Part shown: positions 34,266 through 43,300 of the stretch, in pieces | Position numbering within the stretch: position 1 is the stretch's first letter | How the letters are laid out: every line of letters begins with the position of its first letter | Source of the DNA: Methanospirillum stamsii | GTDB lineage: Archaea; Halobacteriota; Methanomicrobia; Methanomicrobiales; Methanospirillaceae | Length of the DNA: 64,000 nt | Direction: 5' to 3' | Assembly (NCBI RefSeq): GCF_003173335.1 | Contig: NZ_QGMZ01000008.1 | Coordinates: 62,001 to 126,000, forward strand | Notes under the pieces: model-generated | Database searches by the model: none | Seen by the model: only the letters and a program-made list of their open reading frames with translations | Told to the model about the DNA's origin: nothing | Program-made: the position numbers and the translations under genes

Positions 34266-35467
34266 TACCGAATCACCGTTTTATCCTCAATTTTTCCTTC
34301 AACAATTGCATGAGGTCCTATCCGGCATTGGTTACCGACAATTGATCCGACATTTACAGAACAGTTTATTCCAAACAGGACATCATCACCAATGACCGCA
34401 CCAAATTTTCTTCTTCTGGTGTCAATTCCCCCGATTACAATTGATGCTTTATCATGCCGGAGGTTGGCAACTTTTGTCCCTGCACCAAAATTACATCCGC
34501 TTCCAATTATGCTGTCACCAATATACGAAAAATGAGGGACGTTTGTCCTATTCATTATGATGGTATTTTTGAGTTCTGAACAATGGCCGATATGACAGTC
34601 ATTCCCGATGGTTGTGCCAGGTCTGATATATGCATGAGGGCCGATTTTGCAGTTCTCCCCGATAATACATGGACCTTCAAGATAAGTTCCGGACAAGATT
34701 ATTGTTCCGGACCCAATGGATACATTTCCTTTGATGAAAACTCCTTCCTCAATGATCCCCTCATGTTTCGAAGGTGTGGTTTTCATCATTTCTTCATGGA
34801 TTCCAAGGAGATCCCAGGGAGATCCCATATCTGCCCAAAAATCTATTAAAACTCCTCTCAAGTCCCCGTTTCTAATATAATACATTAATGCATCAGTGAG
34901 TTCGAATTCTCCACGGGGGGATGATGTGATGTTTTTCAGAAATTCAAAAATTTTTATGTCAAAGTGGTACAGTCCGGCATTTATCAGGGTACTTGGTGGA
35001 GTTGGAGATTTCTCAACAAGACCTGAAACCATGTCACCTGACAGGGTGACTGATCCATAATCCTGAGGGTGGGTGGATGTGCATACCGCCATAGCGGGAG
35101 CTGGAATATTAAGCACATTACGGACATCTTTGGATTTTAATACAATATCCCCATTCAGGAGAAGGAAGTCCTCCTTAACATGAGGAGATACGGTGAGCAG
35201 GGCATCACCTGTCCCAAGCTGGCGTTTTTGTGTAACGTACCAGATTGATATACATAATTTTGTTCCATCACCAAAGTAGTCCCTTATTGCTGACTCACCA
35301 TATCCGACAACAAGGATAAATTCAGATATCCCTGCATCCCTGACTTCACAAATAAGATGCTCGAGCATCGGTCTTCCTGCAAGCGGGAGCATCACTTTTG
35401 GTCGCGATCCGGTCAGCGGACGCATCCGTTTTCCTTCTCCTGCAGCAAGGATTACACAGACGGTCAA
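34265..35467 (-). CDS. Archaeal GlmU-type bifunctional sugar-1-phosphate nucleotidyltransferase/acetyltransferase
   Basis: A 400-residue protein with an N-terminal nucleotidyltransferase (ILAAGEGKRMRPLTGSRPK, LLNGDIVLKS as the acidic metal site) and a C-terminal left-handed beta-helix acetyltransferase. The helix carries the acetyltransferase signature FGAGTKVANLRHD and DTRRRKFGAVIGDDV, with hexapeptide repeats IGENCKIGPHAYIRPGT. It should convert glucosamine 1-phosphate to UDP-GlcNAc, the step after GlmM. It resembles the archaeal glmU equivalogs recalled from Methanocaldococcus and Sulfolobus. The start overlaps the glmM stop by four bases, and its stop overlaps the next gene by one. Confidence 0.88.
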   Translation of the reverse strand: MTVCVILAAGEGKRMRPLTGSRPKVMLPLAGRPMLEHLICEVRDAGISEFILVVGYGESAIRDYFGDGTKLCISIWYVTQKRQLGTGDALLTVSPHVKEDFLLLNGDIVLKSKDVRNVLNIPAPAMAVCTSTHPQDYGSVTLSGDMVSGLVEKSPTPPSTLINAGLYHFDIKIFEFLKNITSSPRGEFELTDALMYYIRNGDLRGVLIDFWADMGSPWDLLGIHEEMMKTTPSKHEGIIEEGVFIKGNVSIGSGTIILSGTYLEGPCIIGENCKIGPHAYIRPGTTIGNDCHIGHCSELKNTIIMNRTNVPHFSYIGDSIIGSGCNFGAGTKVANLRHDKASIVIGGIDTRRRKFGAVIGDDVLFGINCSVNVGSIVGNQCRIGPHAIVEGKIEDKTVIR

Positions 35468-36738
35468 TTTTTCACCTCATTTCGTGCAATTCTAACCATT
35501 TCCTCCCCTTTTTCCAGTAATTTTTTTGCAACGCTGGCAGTTTTTCCTTCGGCAGTAAATCTGATTTTTGGCTCTGTACCACTTGCCCGAACAAGACACC
35601 ACCCGTCTTCTTCTTCTATCCGGATGCCATCGGTTGGGTTTACTGCACCAAGAGCATATAGCATGTCCTGTGCATTTTCCAGGGAGAGAGAGGTTCTCAT
35701 GATTGGATAACTGGGAATGGATGCAATCTCTGAAGGTAAATCCCATTCTCCCGCCATCTCACAAAATAACGCGGCTGCAAATGGTCCGTCAGGACACCGT
35801 GATATTTGAGGAAATATCCATGCTCCGGAAGGCTCACCACCAAAATCCCCCCATCGCACAAGTTGTTCAGAGACAAATGCATCTCCGACCGGAGTTCTCC
35901 TGACCTCTGCCACCTCTTCTATTGCCATGGATGCATCGTATGTGGTAACCACCTGCTTTGCTCCCAGGTATTTCGTAAAAAGGATGAGCAGAATATCTCC
36001 GGGTATGAATGCCCCGTTTTTATCAAATGCCATCATCCGATCAGCATCCCCGTCATGTATAACGGCACATTCCACTCCGGTTTTTTTCACAAGAGGTGGT
36101 ATATATGTGAGATGTTCCGGGAGTGGCTCAGATGGTCTTACAAAGGTTCCGGAAACATTTGCATTCACAGCAATGGGTTTTGCACCCATGCCACTCAGAA
36201 GGTGAGGGGTGATGACAGAACCTGCTCCATTTCCACAGTCAACAAGAACCTTGAGGTTTTCTTTGATGTGTATTTTATCGGCAATTGCTTTTCGATGTAA
36301 CTCGATTGCTGGTATTGAATGTATTGTTCCCTGGTTTTTCCAGGTTCCCCAGAGAATATCCTCGATTTTTTCTTCTATCTCTTTCTGCTGAATTGCTGAA
36401 TATGATGAACCATCCGGATTGAAGAGTTTCATTCCGTTATATGGTTCAGGATTATGTGATGCTGTTACCACACATGCCGCATCGGTGTTCCTGCCTGCAA
36501 AGGCAATTGATGGGGTAGGGGCAATTCCCCCGTCAAATACCATGGCTCCGGCAGAACAGGCTCCTGCACAAAATGCTGATGACAGGAGGGGCCCGGTTGT
36601 GCGGGTATCTCTTCCGATTACAACCCTCCCATTTTTTGAACCAATTGCCTTTCCCACCTTTACTGCCAGTCTGATAAGATTCTCATCATATCTCCGGCGG
36701 ATTCCCGAAGAGCCGAATAGCATACCTGAATGGTTCAT
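35464..36738 (-). CDS. glmM: Phosphoglucosamine mutase/phosphomannomutase family
   Basis: A 424-residue alpha-D-phosphohexomutase that here should convert glucosamine 6-phosphate to glucosamine 1-phosphate. FGSSGIRRRYDE is the N-terminal signature. The phosphoserine loop is VVTASHNPEPYNGMK, the metal loop DGDADRMMAFD, and the sugar-binding loop GEPSGAWIFP, followed by the phosphate loop VRASGTEPKIRF. Archaeal family members can also act on mannose or glucose phosphates; the flanking glmU and glmS genes favour glucosamine. It overlaps both neighbours by four bases. Confidence 0.92.
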   Translation of the reverse strand: MNHSGMLFGSSGIRRRYDENLIRLAVKVGKAIGSKNGRVVIGRDTRTTGPLLSSAFCAGACSAGAMVFDGGIAPTPSIAFAGRNTDAACVVTASHNPEPYNGMKLFNPDGSSYSAIQQKEIEEKIEDILWGTWKNQGTIHSIPAIELHRKAIADKIHIKENLKVLVDCGNGAGSVITPHLLSGMGAKPIAVNANVSGTFVRPSEPLPEHLTYIPPLVKKTGVECAVIHDGDADRMMAFDKNGAFIPGDILLILFTKYLGAKQVVTTYDASMAIEEVAEVRRTPVGDAFVSEQLVRWGDFGGEPSGAWIFPQISRCPDGPFAAALFCEMAGEWDLPSEIASIPSYPIMRTSLSLENAQDMLYALGAVNPTDGIRIEEEDGWCLVRASGTEPKIRFTAEGKTASVAKKLLEKGEEMVRIARNEVKN

Positions 36739-37358
36739 TCTTCAGATGTTTGAAGGTTTGCTCTTCCATATGGGCAGAAATGATTGCATCCGAGGAAATA
36801 GGCTACTCCTGCTGTTGATGGTCCCAGGCATAGGAGTTTTTCAATGGGGCATTGTCCGATTATCTCACTATTATTATCAATAAGCCCGTCCCCGGTGATG
36901 AGAATGACATCCGCGTCATCAGGTTTGTCAACCAGATAACTTCCTGCCAGTTTTCTTGCATCCGGCATCTCTCCACAGCAAAAGACTTTTTTCCCTTTGA
37001 TCTGCCCGGACAGTGTCTCTCTGCAGGAGACATGCTGATCTTGGGAACAGGCGTGCAGTTTTCTGCTGACACATAAAAACCCGGCAACAGCATTTACGAT
37101 ACCTGCAGCTGCAGCACGTTGGGCCGGTTTTTTAAGGGTTGCATTTATCATGAAAGAGGCCTTTGTCGTTGCTTTTACTGGTTCTTCTGATACAAAAACT
37201 GCAGAACGGCCTCCGAAGAGAGTCTGGACCGGAACGCCATGTTCATATGCGCACTTTGTAAGGTCATAATCCGGTGTCAGAAAGACCGGACTTTCTTCGA
37301 TTCCACATTCTTTCATCATTGAAATTAATTTCTGCACTGCCTGATTGATTGGATGCAT
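36735..37358 (-). CDS. Unknown cysteine-rich protein in amino-sugar operon (weak DUF364 resemblance)
   Basis: A 207-residue protein with eleven cysteines that I cannot assign. The ATG at 37358 is chosen over an upstream Met at 37445 because it has GGAGAG upstream and avoids a long overlap with pcm. VILITGDGLIDNNS followed by LLCLGPSTAGVAYFLG looks like the C-terminal Rossmann-like half of DUF364 (a putative metal-chelation domain), but this is a weak impression. Notable cysteine groups are FCCGEMPD and GCNHFCPYG. Its stop overlaps the glmM start by four bases, so it is tightly coexpressed with UDP-GlcNAc synthesis. No signal peptide; probably cytoplasmic. Confidence 0.75.
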   Translation of the reverse strand: MHPINQAVQKLISMMKECGIEESPVFLTPDYDLTKCAYEHGVPVQTLFGGRSAVFVSEEPVKATTKASFMINATLKKPAQRAAAAGIVNAVAGFLCVSRKLHACSQDQHVSCRETLSGQIKGKKVFCCGEMPDARKLAGSYLVDKPDDADVILITGDGLIDNNSEIIGQCPIEKLLCLGPSTAGVAYFLGCNHFCPYGRANLQTSEE

Positions 37359-37362
37359 ATCT

Positions 37363-38019
37363 TTACTCTCCTTCTTCTTTCCACCCATACTCTCCAATGA
37401 GGGGGACAAATCGTACCGCCCCGAATTTCTCGGTGATAAACTCATTATTGAGTCTTGTAATGCGAATCAATTCCTGGATATTCTGGTCTCCGACCGGGGC
37501 CACAAGTCGTCCACCTGGTGCCAGTTCATTGATGAGTGGACAAGGGATTTCTGGTGTACCGGCGGTGATGAGAATTCCATCATAAGGACTCATGTCAGTG
37601 TATCCTACTGTCCCGTCACTGGTTATGATTCTGACATTTTTTATACCTGCATTCAGAAGGTTTTGTCTTGCCTGTGCGGCTACTTCTTCTATTCGTTCAA
37701 TGGATACCACATCTGCCCCGCATGTTGCAAGAATTGCTGCCTGGTATCCGGAACCGGTCCCAATCTCAAGAACGAGGTCACTTGGATTCGGGCTTAGGAG
37801 TTCTGTCATTACTGCAACAATGTATGGCTGGGATATTGTCTGTCCGCTCCCGATGGGAAGGGGGTAATCAGCATATGCTTCTCTTTGACAGGTTTGTGGG
37901 ACGAACAGGTGTCGGGGCACAGTACGCATGGCATCTAATACACGGGGATTTGAGACTCCCCTGGCCTGAATTTGTGTTCTGACCATATGTTCGCGTTCTG
38001 GTGCCCGGCTGGTATCCAT
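37363..38019 (-). CDS. pcm: Protein-L-isoaspartate O-methyltransferase
   Basis: A 218-residue SAM-dependent repair methyltransferase that methylates L-isoaspartyl residues in aged proteins. GSGQTISQPYIVA is the substrate-binding region, LEIGTGSGYQAAIL the SAM-binding motif I, and VSIERIEEVA the ribose-binding acidic strand. The post-I and motif II (DGILITAG) segments are intact. Length is normal for archaea. It lies three bases from the SufB/D gene upstream and four bases before the unknown gene downstream, and so belongs to the same transcriptional run. Confidence 0.94.
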   Translation of the reverse strand: MDTSRAPEREHMVRTQIQARGVSNPRVLDAMRTVPRHLFVPQTCQREAYADYPLPIGSGQTISQPYIVAVMTELLSPNPSDLVLEIGTGSGYQAAILATCGADVVSIERIEEVAAQARQNLLNAGIKNVRIITSDGTVGYTDMSPYDGILITAGTPEIPCPLINELAPGGRLVAPVGDQNIQELIRITRLNNEFITEKFGAVRFVPLIGEYGWKEEGE

Positions 38020-38022
38020 AAT

Positions 38023-39135
38023 TCAGAATCCTGATCGCTCTGCAGCATCGATGGCTGCATTAATCTGGTTTTGTAAGACGTCTGGCAACCCTTCAAGTTT
38101 TACATCCAGAAAACCCCGGATGATAGTGGCTGTTGCGGTCTCTTCATCAAGCCCGCGTGCCATCAGGTATTCAATCTCATCCCGTGCGATCTTCCCGACT
38201 GCTGCTTCATGAGAAAGTTCGGTGTCAACAACATCTCCTTTAATTTCCGGAATAGCATGAATGATACCGTCCCGGAGGATAAGTCCTTTACATTCGATAT
38301 GCCCTTTTGTTCCTTTCACAAGGCCGTCTATTCTGCCCCTTGAAAGAATGGTTCCTCCGGTGGTAATAGCACGGGTAATAAGCTCCGCACTTGTTCCTTT
38401 CGCTTCCAGGGTTGCGGTAGAGCCAAGATCCATAAAGGATCCCGGGGTACAGACAACAACACTGGAGAACCTTCCAACTGCACCCTCACCCTTTAACTGG
38501 CAGAGGGGTGCCATCTGGATCTTTCGTACCGGTTCCATGCAGACGTAATTGGAAAGGAAAACCCCGTTCTCTTCAACAATTGCAACTGACCGGGGAAATA
38601 CGGAGATATTTTTTCCCCAGTTATGGATCATAGTTGAAGTGACTTTCGCTCCTTTTCCTACGTAAATCTCGGTCACTCCAAGATGTGCACCACTGTTTCG
38701 ACCGGTAGAACTCGTACACCCTGAAATGATATGGAGCTCTGAATCCTCTTCAGCAATGATAATATTATGGACATGCTGAACAGCAGAGTCAGACATGAAA
38801 AGACAGGCCTGCAGGGGATAGATGCTTTTCGTTCCTTTTTTGGCGATAATTACAAATCCCTTGGGGTCAGGCCTTGATGCCACATACTTAGTGTATTTGT
38901 CTTTATCTTTCGGTATCGCTTTCCAGATATAATCACGAACCCATGGATATTTTTCAAGCGCCATGGAAAATGTCAGGAATTCAATCCCCTGACAGTCTGA
39001 TGTGATATGGCAGACATCCTGGTCCTTTTGGAAGAAACTACCTGATCTGTTCTTCATTTCCACTTCAAGACCGGTTAAGGCAAGTCTCTTCTGGTCATCA
39101 TCAGAGAGATCAGTCATCTGAATTGTGTCATGCAT
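38023..39135 (-). CDS. SufB/SufD-family Fe-S cluster assembly scaffold protein
   Basis: A 370-residue member of the SufB/D family, beta-helix proteins that build or hand over Fe-S clusters together with the SufC ATPase. The C-terminal core GTSAELITRAI, GRIDGLVKGTKGHIECKGLIL, SHEAAVGKI and YLMARGLDEETA is highly typical (19 residues of the long block suffice). Length fits the archaeal short form. No sufC lies next to it here, although in many archaea sufC is adjacent. It is followed within three bases by pcm, so it may be the first gene of the long amino-sugar transcript. Confidence 0.9.
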   Translation of the reverse strand: MHDTIQMTDLSDDDQKRLALTGLEVEMKNRSGSFFQKDQDVCHITSDCQGIEFLTFSMALEKYPWVRDYIWKAIPKDKDKYTKYVASRPDPKGFVIIAKKGTKSIYPLQACLFMSDSAVQHVHNIIIAEEDSELHIISGCTSSTGRNSGAHLGVTEIYVGKGAKVTSTMIHNWGKNISVFPRSVAIVEENGVFLSNYVCMEPVRKIQMAPLCQLKGEGAVGRFSSVVVCTPGSFMDLGSTATLEAKGTSAELITRAITTGGTILSRGRIDGLVKGTKGHIECKGLILRDGIIHAIPEIKGDVVDTELSHEAAVGKIARDEIEYLMARGLDEETATATIIRGFLDVKLEGLPDVLQNQINAAIDAAERSGF

Positions 39136-39189
39136 AATTCTGCCTTTCTTTCATTACGTTATACGTTCGTCCTCTTTATCACTCTCATA

Positions 39190-39987
39190 TTATGCTGGGT
39201 GATTTTCAGGGGAGTGAAATTTTTCTATAAGGTGGGGAAGTTCTGCAATGGAATGAATCGACAAATCCGGGGTCACTCCGCAGGTTTTTAATTCATCCTG
39301 TGAAAACTTTCCGGTAAAGGTTATAATTCCAATAAGTCCTGTATCCTGTGCTCCTTTAACATCAGTCCGGATATCATCTCCAATCATGGCCACATGAGAT
39401 GGATGAGTGCCAAGTTCACTACATCCATACCTGAAAAAGTTATGTGATGGTTTTCCCATTATGATCGCCTCTCGGCCGGACCCGTATTCAAGTGCTGAAA
39501 CGAAAGGTCCGGCACTCAAAGAAAGACCATCTGTATCTTTCCAGTACCGGTCCTTTTCTAGTGCGATGAACTCTCCGTTTCCGAGGAGGGAACGAAAGGC
39601 TGAATTCATAGATTCATAGGTGAATTGTTCGCCTGCATCACCAACAACCACGGTGGGTGCGAGAGGGTCATGGGTAATTCCGGCATCTGCAAAGTCATGT
39701 AATAGATCCCTGGTGATAAGCAGGTTACAGACCTTTATTTCTCTCTCCCGGAGATATTGTATCGCTGCCATTGCCGGTGTACAGATTTCATTCTCTAATA
39801 TTCTGACACCAAGGCGCTCTAGTTTTTTCCGGACATTGATACGCGACTTTCGTGTCCCGTTTGAGATATATCTATAGGGGACGCTCCTTTTCTGAAGAGA
39901 TCTGATCGCCTCTTCTGCCCCCGCGATAGGCTCATTTCCGGTGAATAGTGCCCCATCGATGTCAAGAAGAACTGCCTGTATCTGCAT
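39190..39987 (-). CDS. HAD-superfamily IIA phosphatase (NagD-like)
   Basis: A 265-residue HAD hydrolase of subclass IIA. Motif I is VLLDIDGALFTG near the N-terminus, motif II lies in RYISNGTRKSR, the lysine is in MGKPSHNFF, and motif IV is MIGDDIRTDVKGAQ. The C2a cap lies between motifs II and III. The start is placed at the ATG at 39987, giving MQIQAVLLDIDG; the frame continues to 40119, but that would overlap the tRNA-Gly gene. The substrate is unknown; relatives dephosphorylate p-nitrophenyl phosphate, nucleotides or sugar phosphates. Confidence 0.88.
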   Translation of the reverse strand: MQIQAVLLDIDGALFTGNEPIAGAEEAIRSLQKRSVPYRYISNGTRKSRINVRKKLERLGVRILENEICTPAMAAIQYLREREIKVCNLLITRDLLHDFADAGITHDPLAPTVVVGDAGEQFTYESMNSAFRSLLGNGEFIALEKDRYWKDTDGLSLSAGPFVSALEYGSGREAIIMGKPSHNFFRYGCSELGTHPSHVAMIGDDIRTDVKGAQDTGLIGIITFTGKFSQDELKTCGVTPDLSIHSIAELPHLIEKFHSPENHPA

Positions 39988-40045
39988 GATAAGATTGTTG
40001 GTCGTGTGGTCAGATATGCTATGATATCCGATCTCAATTAGATAT

Positions 40046-40054
40046 CTATTTATG
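40046..40054 (+). promoter_or_regulatory. Probable TATA box of the tRNA-Gly/tRNA-Val unit
   Basis: CTATTTATG lies about 30 bases upstream of the tRNA-Gly 5' end, the expected distance for an archaeal tRNA promoter whose transcript starts a few bases before the mature end. It overlaps the upstream region of the divergent HAD gene. Confidence 0.4.
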
Positions 40055-40082
40055 TGAGTATCGTGAACGTTATAGAGCATCT

Positions 40083-40153
40083 GCATCGATGGTCTAGAGG
40101 TATGACTTTGGCCTTCCAAGCCAATAGCTCGGGTTCGAATCCCGATCGGTGCA
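40083..40153 (+). tRNA. tRNA-Gly (anticodon TCC)
   Basis: A full cloverleaf can be folded by eye. The seven-pair acceptor is GCATCGA with TCGGTGC (one G-T pair), and the anticodon stem is TTGGC/GCCAA with loop CTTCCAA. This gives anticodon TCC, which reads GGA and GGG. The T stem is TCGGG/CCCGA with loop TTCGAAT. The discriminator is A and CCA is not encoded. No intron is seen. It is followed after 16 bases by tRNA-Val. Confidence 0.96.
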
Positions 40154-40169
40154 CTCTTTCTTTTATTGT

Positions 40170-40243
40170 GGGCTCGTGGTCTAGCTGGTTATGACGTCGC
40201 CTTCACACGGCGGAGATCCTGAGTTCGAATCTCAGCGGGCCCA
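40170..40243 (+). tRNA. tRNA-Val (anticodon CAC)
   Basis: The acceptor is GGGCTCG with CGGGCCC. The anticodon stem is TCGCC/GGCGG (terminal T-G pair) with loop TTCACAC, so the anticodon is CAC, reading GTG. The T loop is TTCGAAT. The discriminator is A, CCA is not encoded, and there is no intron. It is very probably cotranscribed with the tRNA-Gly just upstream. Confidence 0.96.
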
Positions 40244-40347
40244 TGAAGCGAATTTTATCTGGATATTACTATCATTTTTTTGACTTTTCAGTCTGAATAT
40301 TTCAATTTTACAATGCAATAGTCCTGATTCCGGACTTTAAAAAAAAG

Positions 40348-43300
40348 TTATGAAGAATTACCCTGGTTGCCTTCAGATGCAACTGATGCTACGGACGCCG
40401 GAATAACCGGGGTGATATCTCCCCCGGTGCCGGACCCGCTACTTCCTGCTGTCATCTGGGCAAGAACATATGATGTTCTTCCTTCAAGGACATTTACTAC
40501 CTGTTCCCATGGCTGGTAACCCGGAACTTCTATTCTTATGGTATGCTGACCCGGAGTTACCTGTGAAAGTGTCACCGGAGTTTGTCCTTGTGCAACTCCG
40601 TCAAGGAATGCAACCCCGTTACCTGGTAGTGATGAGATCATAACATACCCGTAAATAGGTGTCCACCATGAGGGATACAGGGCAGCAGTAACATAGGTTA
40701 CACTTCCTCCACCTCTGACCTCAACTGCCTGATTCCAGTCAAGATATCCGGTTGATGTTACACGGACCTGGTGAACTCCTGGTGCCACATCTGCAAGCCA
40801 GAGCGGACCGTTTCCGGAGAGCACTCCGTCCACGTAGACAGACCCTCCTGATGGGTATGTGTATACACTCAGAATACCATTCACGCTTGGCTGAAGTCTC
40901 ATATCTGCGACAACTTCAGTGGCCCTGTTAGAGGTGACCGGAACACTGACAATATAATCTGTGAATCCGGGTTTGGTTACTTTGAGCTGGTATACACCAG
41001 CCTGCAGGTTATCTACCCTGAAGGTCTGCAGGAATTTCGTCTCACCTTTCAGTACATTATCCAGATACACTGTCGAACGGTCAGGAGCATATATAATTTT
41101 TATCGAACCTGAACCAGCCGGTCCTGACTGGGTTGTAATGTAATCGGATTTGACTGCAGTATTTGAAGATGCCTGATTACTTGCCGTGAGTTTAACGGTA
41201 AACCGTCCGAGCTGCTGGTAGACATGGAGTGGGTTTGCCACCAAATCCGTGGTTCCATCCCCAAAGTCCCATGCCCACATGGTTGGTCCACCCTGTGATC
41301 TGTCACTAAACTGAACGGCGAGTGGAATATTTCCTGTGGTTGGTGTTCCCACAAAGTCAGCGATGATTCCTCCGGAAGATGAAACCGTGATGTACCCTTC
41401 TCTGACTTTGGTACTGGTTCCCCCGGTTTGTGAACTTGCGGTGAGTGTTACCGTGTATGTCCCTGCATTCTGATAGGTATGTGACGGATTTGCCACCAAA
41501 TCCGTGGTTCCATCTCCAAAGTTCCAAGCCCACATGGTCGGGCTTCCGGATGACAGGTCAGTGAACTGAACCGTCAGTGGAGCATTTCCGGTTGTCGGAG
41601 TTCCGGAAAAGTCTGCAACAATACCTCCTGAAGATGAAACCGTGATGTACCCTTCTCTGACTTTGGTGCTGGTTCCGCCTGTCTGTGAACTTGCCGTAAG
41701 TTTAACTGTGTAAGTTCCGGCATTCTGATAGGTATGTGATGGGTTTGCCAGCATTCCTTCTGTTGCCCCGTCTCCAAAGTCCCAACTCCACATGGTCGGA
41801 TTTCCGGTCGACAGGTCAGTAAACTGGACGGTGAGTGGAGCATTTCCGGTTGTCGGGGTTCCTGAAAAGTCTGCAACAATACCGGTTCCTCCACCAACGG
41901 AGATATAATTCTCCCGTTTCATGGTGTGAGAACCACCACTGTTTTTCACGGTAAGGGTGACGGTATACGAACCACCTGCACTGTACACGTGAGTCGGGTC
42001 AGATTCTGTCGATGTGGTCCCATCTCCAAAGTTCCAGAGGTAAGAGGTTGGTGGCCCGATTGAAAGATCGGTAAAGCTTACCGACAGCGGAGCCTGCCCG
42101 GACAGGGGTGTTGCTTCAAACATTGCCACCGGGGGAGGAATATCTCCTGTGACTGATATATAGTCGGTTTCGGTTTTGGTATTGGATCCGGCTGTATTTG
42201 ATGCGGTAAGACTTACGGTATATACTCCCGCTTCCTGGTAGGTATGTGATGGATTTGCTACCAAATCCGTGGTTCCATCTCCAAAGTCCCATGCCCACAT
42301 GGTTGGGCTTCCGGTTGACTGGTCAGTAAACTGGACGGTGAGTGGCTTTGGTCCACTCCGTTTATCCACGGTAAATGCAGCTGTCGGGCCTGAACCTGAC
42401 TGTGTAACGGTGATGTATCCCTCTTTTGTCTTTGTACTGGTACCTCCGGTCTGTGAACTTGCGGTGAGTGTCACGGTGTAAGTTCCCGGATTCTGATAGG
42501 TATGTGATGGGCTTGCCAGCATTCCCTCAGAGGTACCATCTCCAAAGTTCCAGTTCCACATCGTCGGACTACCGGTTGACAGGTCAGTGAACTGAACGGT
42601 GAGTGGAGCATTTCCAGAAGTGGGAACTCCTGAAAAGTCTGCGACTATACTGCCGGACTGTGTCACGGTGATGTATCCCTCTTTCGTCTTTGTACTGGTT
42701 CCTCCGGTCTGTGAACTTGCGGTGAGTGTCACGGTGTAAGTTCCCGGATTCTGATAAGTATGTGATGGGCTTGCCAGCATTCCCTCAGAGGTACCATCTC
42801 CAAAGTTCCAGTTCCACATCGTCGGACTACCGGTTGACAGGTCTGTAAACTGAACGGTGAGTGGAGCATTTCCAGAAGTTGGCACTCCTGAAAAGTCTGC
42901 AACAATACCACCTGACTGTGTCACGGTGATGAAATTATTTTTGGTAACCGTATAGTATCCGCCTAATGATCCGACGGTCATTTTTACGGTATATGTTCCC
43001 GGAGATTCGTAAACATGGGTTGGGTTTTTAATAACTGAACTTCCGCCATCTCCGAAATCCCAGGTCCAGACTGCCCATTCTGTTGTTGATGTATCGGTAA
43101 ACTGAACGGTGAGCGGAGCAGTTCCGGTGGTGGGTGTGGCGGTAAAATCAGCACCAAACGATCCTCCTACTGTCAGATCAAGCTCCTTAGCAGTTCCCGG
43201 TTCAAATGGAACCGTCTGATCCGCTTTATTCTCTCCGACATAAAATGAAATTGTCGAATTACTTGATTTTACGTCATCTTCCGTCGCAGCGACAACCAGT

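Noticed and set aside
39988-40119. N-terminal extension of the HAD-IIA phosphatase to a Met at 40119
   Set aside because: It would run antisense into the tRNA-Gly gene and adds 44 residues unlike the family; the ATG at 39987 gives the normal N-terminus.
41150-43100. Regularly spaced repeats as a CRISPR array
   Set aside because: The repeats are about 258 bases long, stay in frame, and encode PKD domains with WxFGDG cores.
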